Of a stretch of DNA of 64,000 nt, positions 16,843 through 26,069 are shown in pieces. Position 1 is the first letter of the stretch, and each line of letters starts with the position of its first letter. Location: contig CAYOZN010000002.1 in assembly GCA_964408455.1 (NCBI GenBank), forward strand, positions 124,001-188,000. The letters run 5' to 3'. The DNA comes from CAYOZN01 sp964408455 (GTDB lineage: Bacteria > Planctomycetota > Phycisphaerae > UBA1845 > UTPLA1). The translations under genes and the position numbers were made by a program. The notes beneath the pieces were generated by a model. That model saw only the letters and a list, made by a program, of their open reading frames with translations, did not search any database and had not been told where the DNA came from.

Positions 16843-16870
16843 ATTCTGCATTTCGCATTCGGCATTCTGC
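16843..16870. repeat. Tandem heptamer repeat between nuoI and nuoJ
   Basis: Four tandem 7-nt units on the plus strand: ATTCTGC (16843), ATTTCGC (16850), ATTCGGC (16857), ATTCTGC (16864). First and last are identical. They sit in the 110-bp gap between the nuoI stop and the nuoJ start, the only place together with the nuoJ-nuoK gap where the nuo operon is not tightly packed. Confidence 0.75.
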
Positions 16871-16877
16871 AGTCCCC

Positions 16878-17426
16878 TCAATATCCCGTGATTCTCGGGC
16901 TCTTGCGCGGCTTGTCGCCCTTGGTGCGATCGAACACCATCAGCAGCTTTTCCTTGTCGAAGATCATCTCGGCCCGGCTGGTGCCGACCAGGTGATACTC
17001 GGGCGTCAGCTCGATGGCATCGACCGGGCAGGCCTCTTCGCACATGCCGCAATAGATGCAGCGGAGTTCGTCGATGTCGAACTTGATCGGATATTTTTCG
17101 CGGTCGGGCCACGGGCTTTCCGCGCCCTCGATATGGATGCAGTGTGCCGGGCATGCCGTCTCGCACATGAAGCAGGCCACGCAGACCACGCGTCCCTGCT
17201 CGTCGCGATTCAGCCGATGGACGCCGCGGTAGATTTCCTTGCGGAGTTGGCGCTTCTCCTCGGGATACTGCACCACCTTGTCCTTGCGCACCTTGAGGCT
17301 GAACATGTGGCGGAGCGTGGTCTTCAGGCCGCCGAAGACCTGCGGCAGGTACAGCCGCTCGGGCATCGACAGCGGCGGCTGCGTCATGACCACAACGTCC
17401 GTGTCTTTCCAGTCGGGTCTAGACAT
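16878..17426 (-). CDS. nuoI: NADH-quinone oxidoreductase subunit I
   Basis: 182 residues, the ferredoxin-like peripheral subunit that carries clusters N6a and N6b. The two 4Fe-4S motifs are CVACFMCETACPAHCI and CIYCGMCEEACPVDAI. The N-terminal part contains the amphipathic GGLKTTLRHMF segment typical for docking to NuoH. ATG 17426 gives an 8-nt overlap with the nuoH stop; ATG 17387 is an alternative. Confidence 0.96.
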   Translation of the reverse strand: MSRPDWKDTDVVVMTQPPLSMPERLYLPQVFGGLKTTLRHMFSLKVRKDKVVQYPEEKRQLRKEIYRGVHRLNRDEQGRVVCVACFMCETACPAHCIHIEGAESPWPDREKYPIKFDIDELRCIYCGMCEEACPVDAIELTPEYHLVGTSRAEMIFDKEKLLMVFDRTKGDKPRKSPRITGY

Positions 17427-18750
17427 GGCCGGCCACCGCCTCTCCGCGGCGAACCGCCTGCTCGCGCCGCACGAGGCTGAGCTGCCGCCCGGTGATGCGC
17501 GACGGCCCTGCCTGCGCCGCCACCAATGCCAGGGCCACGACAATGACATTGCCGATCGGCGCGATCCACATCGGCCATTCGTAGTAGATGATCAATACCT
17601 GAAGCGCGATGAGCAGAATGCCGATCGGCACGAGGCCCTTCCAGGCCACACGCATAAGCTGGTCGAATCGGAAGCGCGGCAGCGTCCAGCGCACGGCCAT
17701 GTAGAAACTGATGAACAGCACGATCTTGGCCAGATACACGCCCACCCGCAGCAACATGGCCGGCCAGTCGGTCGAGGTGTTCAGCCACGCCCAGCCCGGC
17801 ACCAGATAGCCGCCGAAGAAGATGGCGACCATCAGGGCGCTGGACGTGAACATGTGGGCGTACTCACCGAGGAAAAACATCGCCCACTTCATGCCGCTGT
17901 ACTCGGTGTGAAAGCCGCCGATGAGTTCCTGCTCGGCTTCGGCCAGATCAAACGGGGCGCGGTTGGCCTCGGCCAGGGCCGTGATGAACATGACGATGGC
18001 CGCCACCGGATGGTAAAAGAACATCCAGTTGAAGCCATCCAGCCAGAGCAGCGGCTGGGCCTGAACGGCCACCATCGTCTCCAGCCGCAGCGCCTGCGTG
18101 GCAAGGATGCCAACCAGCACCATCATGCCCAGGGGAATCTCGTAGGAGAGCATCTGCGCGGCGGCCCGCATGCCGCCGTAGAATGCGTATTTGTTGTTGC
18201 TGGCCCAGCCGCCGAGCACGACGCCGTATACACCCATCGAACCGATGGCAAGAATGTACAAAAGGCCCACGTCGACGCTGGCGATCTGCGCGTCGATCGT
18301 CTCGCCGGCCTCCATCCACGGCCAGCGAAAGGCGCCGCCCCACGGAACGATGGCGAATCCCAATAGCGCGATGACGAAACCGATCATCGGCGCAATGATG
18401 AACAGCCCGCGATCGACGTGTCGCGGGATGATGTCCTCCTTCAAGAGCAGCTTGACGCCGTCTGCCAGCGGCTGAAGCAGGCCCAGCGGTCCCACGCGAT
18501 TGGGACCGTATCGGTCCTGCATCCAGGCCGAAATCTTGCGCTCGAGCAGAATGAAATAGGCGACGGCGGTCATAACGGTGCCGAACATCGCCGCCATCAA
18601 CAGCAGGCTGAAGATCAACTGATCGGCCAGCGCAACCTTGATCGTCTCCCAGAACGTGACCAGCAGCCAGCCGGCCACAATCGCCGTCGTTAATAGCGCG
18701 ACGAACGCGGAGAAGAAGGGGTGCCTCTGGATGAACCGAATCAGCGACAA
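17419..18750 (-). CDS. nuoH: NADH-quinone oxidoreductase subunit H
   Basis: 443 residues, longer than E. coli NuoH (325) mainly by extra N-terminal and inter-helix residues. Landmarks are ILLERKISAWMQDRYGPNRVGPLGLLQPLADGVKLLLKED, the quinone-site loop segment MFFYHPVAAIVMFITALAEANRAPFDLAEAEQELIGGFHTEYSG, and WTLPRFRFDQLM near the C-terminus. The TTG start at 18750 has a strong ribosome site (GGCAGGAG, 8-nt spacer) and lies 29 bp after the nuoG stop. The longer frame upstream overlaps nuoG and is rejected. Confidence 0.95.
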   Translation of the reverse strand: MSLIRFIQRHPFFSAFVALLTTAIVAGWLLVTFWETIKVALADQLIFSLLLMAAMFGTVMTAVAYFILLERKISAWMQDRYGPNRVGPLGLLQPLADGVKLLLKEDIIPRHVDRGLFIIAPMIGFVIALLGFAIVPWGGAFRWPWMEAGETIDAQIASVDVGLLYILAIGSMGVYGVVLGGWASNNKYAFYGGMRAAAQMLSYEIPLGMMVLVGILATQALRLETMVAVQAQPLLWLDGFNWMFFYHPVAAIVMFITALAEANRAPFDLAEAEQELIGGFHTEYSGMKWAMFFLGEYAHMFTSSALMVAIFFGGYLVPGWAWLNTSTDWPAMLLRVGVYLAKIVLFISFYMAVRWTLPRFRFDQLMRVAWKGLVPIGILLIALQVLIIYYEWPMWIAPIGNVIVVALALVAAQAGPSRITGRQLSLVRREQAVRRGEAVAGHV

Positions 18751-18779
18751 CGCTCGAACTCCTGCCCTCGACAGAAAAA

Positions 18780-20399
18780 CTAGTGCGCAAATTGCGGCTG
18801 CGGCGGCGGCACGTGCGGCGTCGCGATCGCCGGCATCGTCTGGGCCATTTTCTCCCGAATTCGTTTGGGCTGGTACAGGCCGGGTTCGCCGAGGATGGCG
18901 TATAGATACTGCCCGTCCCGCTGACATCCCTCGGGCGGAACGATGGCCGCGTCGAACGGTTGCAGCGTGTCCGTTGCGTTGACAAAGGTGCCCGACCGTT
19001 CGGCCCACGCGCACGCTGGGATGACTACCTTGGCGATGTCCGTCAGTTTGCTGGGGAACAGATCCTGCACGATGAGCACGCCGATCTTCTCGGCAGCTGA
19101 GGACAGCTCCTTCGGCACCCAGTCACCCGGCGTTCCACCGACGATCCATGCGGCGGCAAACGCGCCCGCGCTCGCCTTTTTCACGAAGTCGCCGAAGCTC
19201 GCCTGATTACCGCCGAGCGAGGATAGAACCATTTCGATGCCGCGGCGATTCGGCGCCTTCTCCGCTCGGATCGTGAATCGCACTGGCCGGCCGTTGCCCT
19301 TGGGAAACGACTCGTCTTCGCCGACAACCGGCACTGGCCCCATCACCAGCGTCGCCTCGGGTGCTTTTCCGCGCACGAAGGAGGCCAACATCCACGCCTC
19401 TTCGCACGACATGAACGGCGACAGCACCAGGGCGATCTTCTCCGCCTTGTGCTCTGCGACGGCCTGCTCGATGCGAAGCGACACAATCTCGGGCAGCGCG
19501 CTCCAGTCCGGATAGGTGGCGTCCGTGCCGCGTCGGACCATGAGGCGCGTGATTCGCCGCGGGTCGTGGACGTACTTCCAGCCGAAACGGCCCTCGTCGC
19601 ACATCCACCAGTCGTTGACACCGGGATTCCAGCGGGGCTTGAGCCGCCAGACCTGACCCTGATTGTGATCGATCGTGATTGCGCAGCCGGTTGAGCAGCC
19701 GGCACAGAGGCTGTCCGTCCCCTTGAGGAACCAGACGCGCTGCTCCATCAGGAAGTCTTTATCCAGTAGCGATCCGACGGGGCAGACATCGACCACGTTG
19801 CCCTGAAGCTTGTTTTCGAGCGGCACGCCGGGAAAGACGTCGATCTCCGCCCGGCTGCCGCGGTTCACGATGCACAGCTCGCCGGTGCCCGCCACTTCAT
19901 TGCAGAAGCGCACGCAGCGCGAGCACAGCACGCAGCGATCCTGATACAGCAGCGTCTTGCTGCCAATGTCCTTTTTGGGGTTCTTGTTCTTCGGATCGAC
20001 CATCTTGCTGTTGGGCTGTCCGAAGCGGCGGCTGTAGTCCTGTAAATAGCACTCGCCCGCCTTGTCGCATACCGGGCAGTCCAGGGGGTGGTTGAGCAGG
20101 TAGTACTCCATCACTTCCTGCTGATTTTCCCGCACCCGTTCGGAGGCGAACCGAACTTCCATACCGTCCTTCACGGGCGTCTGGCAGCTGGGGAAGAGCT
20201 TGGGCGTCCAATCCATTTCCTTCGTTTTGGGATTGGGCATCTTCATTTCCATCAGGCACAGCCGGCAGGAGGCCACGACGGTAAGACCAGGGTGATAGCA
20301 GTAATGAGGTATATCCCAACCGGCCTCCAGCGCCGCTTGAAGGACCGGGATCTGGTCCCGGCATTCGATCGTCTTGTTGTCGATGATGATCTTCGCCAT
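18780..20399 (-). CDS. nuoG: NADH-quinone oxidoreductase subunit G
   Basis: 539 residues. The N-terminal 2Fe-2S domain shows HYCYHPG, then CRLC and a later Cys. Next are the His-Cys cluster (HPLDCPVCDKAGEC) and the 4Fe-4S ligands CVLCSRCVRFC plus CPVGSLLD. The N7-type motif CAGCSTGC with a later C-DEGR is kept, as in E. coli and Thermus. The molybdopterin-like C-terminal part is short, so the subunit is much smaller than E. coli NuoG (about 900). ATG 20399 is the natural start (MAKIIIDNKTIECRDQIPV). It is first in the nuoGHIJKLMN unit; nuoA-F are not here. Confidence 0.93.
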   Translation of the reverse strand: MAKIIIDNKTIECRDQIPVLQAALEAGWDIPHYCYHPGLTVVASCRLCLMEMKMPNPKTKEMDWTPKLFPSCQTPVKDGMEVRFASERVRENQQEVMEYYLLNHPLDCPVCDKAGECYLQDYSRRFGQPNSKMVDPKNKNPKKDIGSKTLLYQDRCVLCSRCVRFCNEVAGTGELCIVNRGSRAEIDVFPGVPLENKLQGNVVDVCPVGSLLDKDFLMEQRVWFLKGTDSLCAGCSTGCAITIDHNQGQVWRLKPRWNPGVNDWWMCDEGRFGWKYVHDPRRITRLMVRRGTDATYPDWSALPEIVSLRIEQAVAEHKAEKIALVLSPFMSCEEAWMLASFVRGKAPEATLVMGPVPVVGEDESFPKGNGRPVRFTIRAEKAPNRRGIEMVLSSLGGNQASFGDFVKKASAGAFAAAWIVGGTPGDWVPKELSSAAEKIGVLIVQDLFPSKLTDIAKVVIPACAWAERSGTFVNATDTLQPFDAAIVPPEGCQRDGQYLYAILGEPGLYQPKRIREKMAQTMPAIATPHVPPPQPQFAH

Positions 20400-20620
20400 G
20401 GAAAGCCAGTCAGCGTAGCCGGCGTCCCGGCCGGTCGTTCGTACCGCTCTCCGTGCAACCTGCCCGGACTGCGCGAACGGCCGCGTCGGACACCGTTTCC
20501 GGCCCCGCCAACCTGGCCGGCAGAGAGACTTCGTGAAAAATATCACGGAGTCGGGAGTGATTCTAGTCCAAAAAGAAAACCGCCGCGAGACCCGCCCGAA
20601 GCGCGCCCGGTGACCCGGTA

Positions 20621-20647
20621 TTGGCCGTCCGCCGGAGCGGGTAAAAT
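20621..20647 (+). promoter_or_regulatory. Probable promoter of the GMC oxidoreductase gene
   Basis: TTGGCC (20621-20626) and TAAAAT (20642-20647) are separated by 15 bp. The -10 ends 8 nt before the ATG at 20656, the same geometry as at rarA, so the transcript would be leaderless or nearly so. The same 256-bp intergenic region must also hold the divergent nuoG promoter, which I could not pinpoint. Confidence 0.35.
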
Positions 20648-20655
20648 CGTCTTTC

Positions 20656-22140
20656 ATGTCGAGATTTGATTGTGACGTCCTCGTCGTTGGCTCTGGCTTC
20701 GGCGGTGCCGTTTGTGCCCTGCGGGCCGCCGAGCGCGGGCTATCGACGGTCGTCGTTGAGCGCGGTGCCAGACTCACGCCGGCTTTTCGGGAAGAAATGG
20801 CCGAAGGCAAGCGGCCGCTCCTGCATGCCCCCGGCGGATGCGGGCCAATCGAGCGTACCCGCGTCCGCGGACTGGCGGCCGTCGCCGCCAACGCCGTCGG
20901 TGGCGGCTCGCAGCTCTACACCAGCATCACCACGCCGGCCCCGGCGGTAATCTTTGAGCAGGCTGTTCCCGGCGGCCGGCGTGCATGGCCTGATTCGATC
21001 AATGCCGAAACTATGGCACTATACTACGGCCGAGTCGACGAGGTCATCCGTCCTACACCGGTGCCCAGGGGACTGACTCGTACTCGGGCGCTGGAGGCCG
21101 CCCTGGAAAATAGTGGCGGCAGCGTCACGCGCCCGCCGCTGGCCATGGACTGGCCGGCGGATGCTGCCCGGATGGATCGCGCGTTTGTCGCCTGCTCAAT
21201 CCGCCGCGAAGTTACCACCTGGCTTCAGGGCGGCGCGACCGCCAGAAAGCGGACGCTCGATCACACGTATCTTGGCCGCGCCGAGGCTGCGGGCGCCCGC
21301 GTATTGCCCCTTCACGAAGTCTTCGGCATCGAGCCCGAATCGGGCGGATATCGCGTACGGTATCGCCAGTACGGCGAATGCCGCGGTCGCGAAGATTCAT
21401 TGTCGGCAAAGCGCGTGGTCGTCGCGGCCGGCACGCTCGCTACGGTCCGGCTGCTGCTGCATGCCCGCGACGTGGCGAAGACACTGCCGCGTCTCGGTCA
21501 AACGCTGGGCGAGCGATTCTTCACCAACGGCGATTTTGGTGGCCTCATCGTCGGCGCCGAAATGGGTGTGGCACGCGACTGCGGACCGCCCGTGACCGCC
21601 TGGGCAGATTGGTGGGAGACGGACAAGTTATATTTGATGGAGTCCGGCCTGCTGCCGCAGTTGCCCGGTCTTCTGATGCGGGCGCTGGGCCTGCTGATTC
21701 CCGCGGCGCGCGGCCAGGGCGCCGGCCCGGTTGGAATGTGGTCGTTCGGCGTTGTAGGGTTTGACGAAACCCCGCACCGGCTGGCGTTGGATGGCAAAGG
21801 GCGGCTGAGCGTCATTCCCGGCCAGCGCGATGGATCGATGTTCCACGAGCGGTCGTTGACTCGCCTCCAACAACTCGCGGCGGCGCTGAATGCGAAACTG
21901 ATTCTGCCGCCCAAGGCACTTGCCCCGCCGGGGCTGGTGACGGTCCATCCTCTTGGCGGGGCCGCCATGGCCGATTCCCCGGAATGGGGCGTCACCGATG
22001 CGTTTGGCGAGGTCTACGGCCACTCGGGCCTCTTCGTGGCAGACGCCAGCCTGCTGCCGACACCGATCGGCCGCCCGCCGTCCATGACCATCGCTGCCAT
22101 GGCCGAGCGCGTTGCGCAACGCCTCGTTTCCGCGGTATGA
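20656..22140 (+). CDS. GMC-type FAD-dependent oxidoreductase (cholesterol oxidase-like)
   Basis: 494 residues. The N-terminal Rossmann motif VVGSGFGGAVCALRAAERG (10-28) binds FAD. Residues about 70-95 (RGLAAVAANAVGGGSQLYTS) match the glycine-rich FAD segment of the cholesterol-oxidase-like GMC family. The C-terminus has VTVHPLGGAAMAD... GVTDAFGEVYGHSGLFVADASLLPTPIGRPPSMTIAAMAERVA, with the catalytic-region histidine (VHPLGG) and the second FAD/substrate segment. There is no signal peptide. The substrate cannot be told from the sequence. It is divergent from nuoG and convergent with the Wzt-like gene. Confidence 0.9.
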   Translation: MSRFDCDVLVVGSGFGGAVCALRAAERGLSTVVVERGARLTPAFREEMAEGKRPLLHAPGGCGPIERTRVRGLAAVAANAVGGGSQLYTSITTPAPAVIFEQAVPGGRRAWPDSINAETMALYYGRVDEVIRPTPVPRGLTRTRALEAALENSGGSVTRPPLAMDWPADAARMDRAFVACSIRREVTTWLQGGATARKRTLDHTYLGRAEAAGARVLPLHEVFGIEPESGGYRVRYRQYGECRGREDSLSAKRVVVAAGTLATVRLLLHARDVAKTLPRLGQTLGERFFTNGDFGGLIVGAEMGVARDCGPPVTAWADWWETDKLYLMESGLLPQLPGLLMRALGLLIPAARGQGAGPVGMWSFGVVGFDETPHRLALDGKGRLSVIPGQRDGSMFHERSLTRLQQLAAALNAKLILPPKALAPPGLVTVHPLGGAAMADSPEWGVTDAFGEVYGHSGLFVADASLLPTPIGRPPSMTIAAMAERVAQRLVSAV

Positions 22141-22220
22141 GTAAACATGCTGCACCCGGGACAAAGCGGGCATGCGAGATCGTTAACTTATCAGGAGAAG
22201 CGTTCGGTGGCTCGCAGAAT

Positions 22221-23561
22221 TCAGGCCGACCTGATCGGTGCGGCGGCGGCCGCATGCCCGTCGCTCAGCGCGGCGGCCAGCATTCCCGCCTTTTCAGACG
22301 GGGCGCACAGTTCCACGCTCGCCCGGGGTGCCAGGTGAGCATGCCCGGTCGACCGGCGCTGCCCCTCCACCAAAACGCGGACGGCCAGGGCGTCGTCGGC
22401 CGCATAGGTTAGCGCATCGGTGTCGCGCACATGATGGCCGATCGCGTATTCCCCCGGTTGCAGGTTCATCACGAAATCGTACCGCACGCGATGCCGCTCG
22501 CCGCGCCGGGCAGCCGGGCCGCCTCGAACCGAGGCCGCACCTCGTTGCGCTGTCATCGAAGAGCCGTCAGCGTGGCACTCCTCCAGCCGCGAGCTGCTCG
22601 TTTCGAAGACCACCGTCTGCTCGGCCATTTCGATCACGCTCAGGCCGTACGACGGCGCCGCCATGTCGGCCTCAAAATCGACGTCAAACGTGAAGCTCAC
22701 GTGCTTCCCCGGCGAGACCATCGTCAGCGGCCGCCCGTCTGCATCCGTCAGTCGCGCCCCCGACACCCGCACCAGAGGCATTCCGCGCTCGCCCGCGGCG
22801 CGCAGCGATTGCCCCGTCGCCTCGTAGTAGTGCCGTACCGCTTGCGCCGTCTCGCCCGCGAACGACACCCGCCCGCGCGACAGCACCATCGCCCGATCGC
22901 AGAATCGGCCCACCGCCCCCAGATCGTGCGAGACGAAAACGACCGCCACGCCCCGGGCCAGGAACGAGCGCATCTTTTCCATGCACTTCGCCCGGAATAC
23001 GCGGTCGCCCACGCTGAGAACTTCGTCGACCAGCAGAATGTCCGGCTCGACGTGCGCCGCCACCGAGAATCCCAGCCGGGCGTGCATGCCGCTCGAGTAG
23101 CGCTTGATCGGCGTATCCAGAAAGTCCTCTACTCCGGCGAATGTCACGATTTCGTCGAACTTGCGCCGCACTTCCCCGCGCTTCATGCCAAGGATGGATG
23201 CATTGAGGAATATGTTCTCTCGCCCGGTGAGGTCCGGATGAAACCCCGCGCCCACTTCGATCAGCGCCGACGTTCGCCCGCGCAGCGCCACGCGTCCCTG
23301 TGTCGGCCGCAGAATGCCCGCCAGCAGCTTGAGCATGGTGCTCTTGCCGGCGCCGTTGGGACCGATGATGCCAAGGGCTTCGCCGGGCCTCACTTCGAAA
23401 CTGACGTCGTTGAGGGCCCAGAATTCCGACGCGCCCAGTTGCGCGAGCGGCGAGGCCGCCGGCCGCCGCAGCCACGCAGCCGCCAGGTCGCGGAGGCTCC
23501 CGTGCCGCTCGCCGCGGCGAAACTTCTTGAACACGTGCTCGACTCGAATGGCGGCCGTCAC
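22221..23561 (-). CDS. Polysaccharide ABC transporter ATP-binding protein (Wzt-like)
   Basis: 446 residues. Residues about 1-250 are an ABC ATPase of the polysaccharide/polyol-phosphate exporter type: ALNDVSFEVRPGEALGIIGPNGAGKSTMLKLLAG (Walker A GPNGAGKST), KRYSSGMHARLGFSVAAHVEPDILLVDEVLSVGD (signature and Walker B). Residues about 275-430 are a beta-rich C-terminal domain (GARLTDADGRPLTMVSPGK, SFTFDVDFEAD, GEYAIGHHVRD), as in Wzt proteins that recognise the modified glycan end. The GTG start gives MTAAIRVEHVFKKF. The permease and a glycosyltransferase are upstream on the same strand. Confidence 0.92.
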   Translation of the reverse strand: MTAAIRVEHVFKKFRRGERHGSLRDLAAAWLRRPAASPLAQLGASEFWALNDVSFEVRPGEALGIIGPNGAGKSTMLKLLAGILRPTQGRVALRGRTSALIEVGAGFHPDLTGRENIFLNASILGMKRGEVRRKFDEIVTFAGVEDFLDTPIKRYSSGMHARLGFSVAAHVEPDILLVDEVLSVGDRVFRAKCMEKMRSFLARGVAVVFVSHDLGAVGRFCDRAMVLSRGRVSFAGETAQAVRHYYEATGQSLRAAGERGMPLVRVSGARLTDADGRPLTMVSPGKHVSFTFDVDFEADMAAPSYGLSVIEMAEQTVVFETSSSRLEECHADGSSMTAQRGAASVRGGPAARRGERHRVRYDFVMNLQPGEYAIGHHVRDTDALTYAADDALAVRVLVEGQRRSTGHAHLAPRASVELCAPSEKAGMLAAALSDGHAAAAAPIRSA

Positions 23562-23685
23562 GCCGCACCACTCTTTCTGTTACCAAAGGGCGCCATGGTC
23601 TGATCTCAAACCTGTCTTAGAACATCCGGGGCGCACCGGCGTGACAACGCGCCACGCTTTGCTTCGAAGTCGTATCGATGTTGCG

Positions 23686-24567
23686 CTAAATGCACTCAGC
23701 GAACTCGAATTCCCGTCGCCGGAACCACCACCAGCCCGCGATCAGCACCGCCAGTGTCACCAGCGCGGAATTCAGAAACGCCGCCGAGTAGGGCAAGCGC
23801 CCGAGCAGCAGGCAATCGCGATAGCCGGATATGATCGGCGTCATCGGGTTCAGGGCGATCACTGCCCGCTTCCATCCCGTCGCCGAGTCCAACTGATACA
23901 CGACGCACGTCACGAACATCCAGAGCTGAATCACCGCCCGGAAGACGAACCCCACGTCGCGATAGAACAGGTTCGCCATCGACAGCAGCAGCCCCAGGCC
24001 GGTCATGAACGCGATCTGCACCAGCACCACCACAGGCAGATGCACGCACGCAAGCGACGGTTGCCACTGCCACCCGTTTGGCATCCAGTGCATCGTGGCC
24101 GCCAGCGGCATCAACACCGCGAATCCGACCAGGAAATCAACGAACGCGCTGAGGATCGCCGACAGCGGAAAGACTTCGCGAGGAAAGTAAATCTTGGTGA
24201 CCAGCGGCCGGTTCGCCACCAGCGAGCCGATCGCCCCGCCCAGCCCGTTGGCAAAGAACATCCACGGCACCAGGCCGCAGAATGCAAAAAGGGCATAGGG
24301 CAGTTCGGCGGTGCCGGTCAGCCGCTGCCGGTCCACCCGCACCACCTGCGAGAAGACGAACGTGAACACCAGCATCATCATCGCCGGCGGCAGCACGGCC
24401 CAAGCCGCGCCAAGCACGGAGTGCTTGTAGCGCACGCGAATGTCGCGCCACGCGAGCATCCACAGGAGCTCGCGATAGGCCGCCAGAGTGCGCAACCGCT
24501 GGGCAAACTGTCCCCCGCGAATCGGCTCCTCGGCGCAGTAAACGATTGTCGAAACGGCACTATTCAA
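23686..24567 (-). CDS. Polysaccharide ABC transporter permease (Wzm-like)
   Basis: 293 residues, six hydrophobic segments, the size of ABC-2 type exporters. Landmarks are LAWRDIRVRYKHSVLGAAWAVLPP near the N-terminus, which is the amphipathic entry of Wzm/TagG permeases, and the late segment ALNPMTPIISGYRDCLLLG. It works with the downstream Wzt-like ATPase (124 bp away) to export a lipid-linked polysaccharide through the inner membrane. Its start overlaps the stop of the glycosyltransferase by 4 nt (ATGA). Confidence 0.92.
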   Translation of the reverse strand: MNSAVSTIVYCAEEPIRGGQFAQRLRTLAAYRELLWMLAWRDIRVRYKHSVLGAAWAVLPPAMMMLVFTFVFSQVVRVDRQRLTGTAELPYALFAFCGLVPWMFFANGLGGAIGSLVANRPLVTKIYFPREVFPLSAILSAFVDFLVGFAVLMPLAATMHWMPNGWQWQPSLACVHLPVVVLVQIAFMTGLGLLLSMANLFYRDVGFVFRAVIQLWMFVTCVVYQLDSATGWKRAVIALNPMTPIISGYRDCLLLGRLPYSAAFLNSALVTLAVLIAGWWWFRRREFEFAECI

Positions 24568-25856
24568 GCCGGGGCTCCGATCGGACAGGCCGTCGCGGGG
24601 GAAACCGTATGGGTCTCCTCATCAATTGAGGCCCGCATTGCCGCTGCTGCGTAGCGGTCCGCATACGCCAACAGCATTGCCTCGCGTGAAAATGCAGCAG
24701 CCCGCGCCCGTGCCTCCCGTGCAAAGCCGGCCCTGGCAGTTGCATCCTGTGCAAGCTGCTCCATGCCTGATGCCAGTTCGGCGGCATTGCCCGGCTCCAC
24801 CAGCAGGCCGCAGGAAGGCGTTTCGATGGCATCGAGGTTTCCGCCGGTGCTTGTGGCGATGATCGCGCAGCCGCATGCCATGGCCTCGAGCAGGGCGTTC
24901 GAGAAGCCCTCGGACAGAGACGGCAGCACGAACGCATCCGCCGCCTGGAGCCACGGTCGTACGTCGGGCACTTCGCCGAGAAAGCGAATGTCTGCGCGGG
25001 CGATTCGCGATGCCTGCAAATGAAGTTGGCCGTCCATATAATCGCGGCCGGCGATGATCCACGTCGATCGCTGGCGCACGGTCGCATCAAAGCGGGCAAT
25101 GGCGTCGAGCAATATCGCGTGTCCCTTGACGGGCTTGATATTGCCGCACGTAACGAACAGGTGACGATCTTCCGGCACTCCCAGCGTGCGCCGGAGGGCC
25201 GTCCGGTTCGCGGGAGCCGGTTCAAACCAGTCGAGGTCGACGCCGTTGGGAACGACGCCGAAGCTATCTGCCGGCAGGTTCAACACTTCCGCAATGGCCG
25301 CCACCGCCGTGCGTCCCACGGCCCATCTGTCCACGGCCCGCAGCGCCGATTCCCGCAGGACCTTGCGCCGAATGCCACTGATCTCGGGCGTGGAATGCTC
25401 AAAGCCGTGAAAGCTGAATACCACCGGCACATCGCCGAGCCACTCTGCCGCCAGAACAGCATCCGGCAGCAGCGAAAGACCGCGAACATGAATCAGATCG
25501 ACGCCGCGCGAGCGGGCCGCGGCCGCCATGCGACGCGGCAGTGCGGCGTTCCCGCGTTCATCATCGCGAATGATCTCGACGCCCGGCCGCAGCTCTGCCG
25601 CGAGTTGCTCGCTCTCGTCGTTCCAGCCCGCGACATACACCACGTGGCTGAACCGCTCGGGCGGCAGCAGATTGACGACCGATACCAGTTGCCGCTCGAG
25701 CCCTCCCGGCGCCAAACGCCAGACCGGATGCAGAATGCGAATGACGCCGTTGGGCTTTGGGGTGGCGTCCGTGCATCGAGAAACCTCAAGACTGGCTGCC
25801 GCGCCGACGGCACGTGAGTTCATGCGGCGCGTCAATAGGATGTCGTTCAATCGCAA
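24564..25856 (-). CDS. Glycosyltransferase family 4 protein
   Basis: 430 residues with the GT-B two-domain plan. The N-terminal domain has ILHPVWRLAPGGLERQL, a typical acceptor-side loop. The C-terminal donor domain has FVTCGNIKPVKGHAILLDA, IRFLGEVPDVRPWLQAADAFVLPSLSEGFSNALLEAMACG (the E-x7-E motif of retaining GT4 enzymes) and TSTGGNLDAIE. It likely adds a sugar to the glycan exported by the overlapping Wzm/Wzt genes. The exact N-terminus is unsure; MNSRAVGAAASLEV (ATG 25823) is an alternative to 25856. Confidence 0.9.
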   Translation of the reverse strand: MRLNDILLTRRMNSRAVGAAASLEVSRCTDATPKPNGVIRILHPVWRLAPGGLERQLVSVVNLLPPERFSHVVYVAGWNDESEQLAAELRPGVEIIRDDERGNAALPRRMAAAARSRGVDLIHVRGLSLLPDAVLAAEWLGDVPVVFSFHGFEHSTPEISGIRRKVLRESALRAVDRWAVGRTAVAAIAEVLNLPADSFGVVPNGVDLDWFEPAPANRTALRRTLGVPEDRHLFVTCGNIKPVKGHAILLDAIARFDATVRQRSTWIIAGRDYMDGQLHLQASRIARADIRFLGEVPDVRPWLQAADAFVLPSLSEGFSNALLEAMACGCAIIATSTGGNLDAIETPSCGLLVEPGNAAELASGMEQLAQDATARAGFAREARARAAAFSREAMLLAYADRYAAAAMRASIDEETHTVSPATACPIGAPA

Positions 25857-26069
25857 TCTCCCGCGCGGCGAAATCTGGCTGGCGTCGCTTCGTCTCTCGA
25901 CGTGGCGAGTCTGCGAACGCGCAGTTACTGCGCGATCGGGCTGCTTTTCTCATGCATTTATCGGCCGGGGAGGGATATGTCTGAACGCTGCCGCCGCACC
26001 GGCGGGCGCGCTGAAGCCGGACAGACGCGCAAATTACGCCGATGCCGCGCTCCGGCGCGCACCGGGGTG

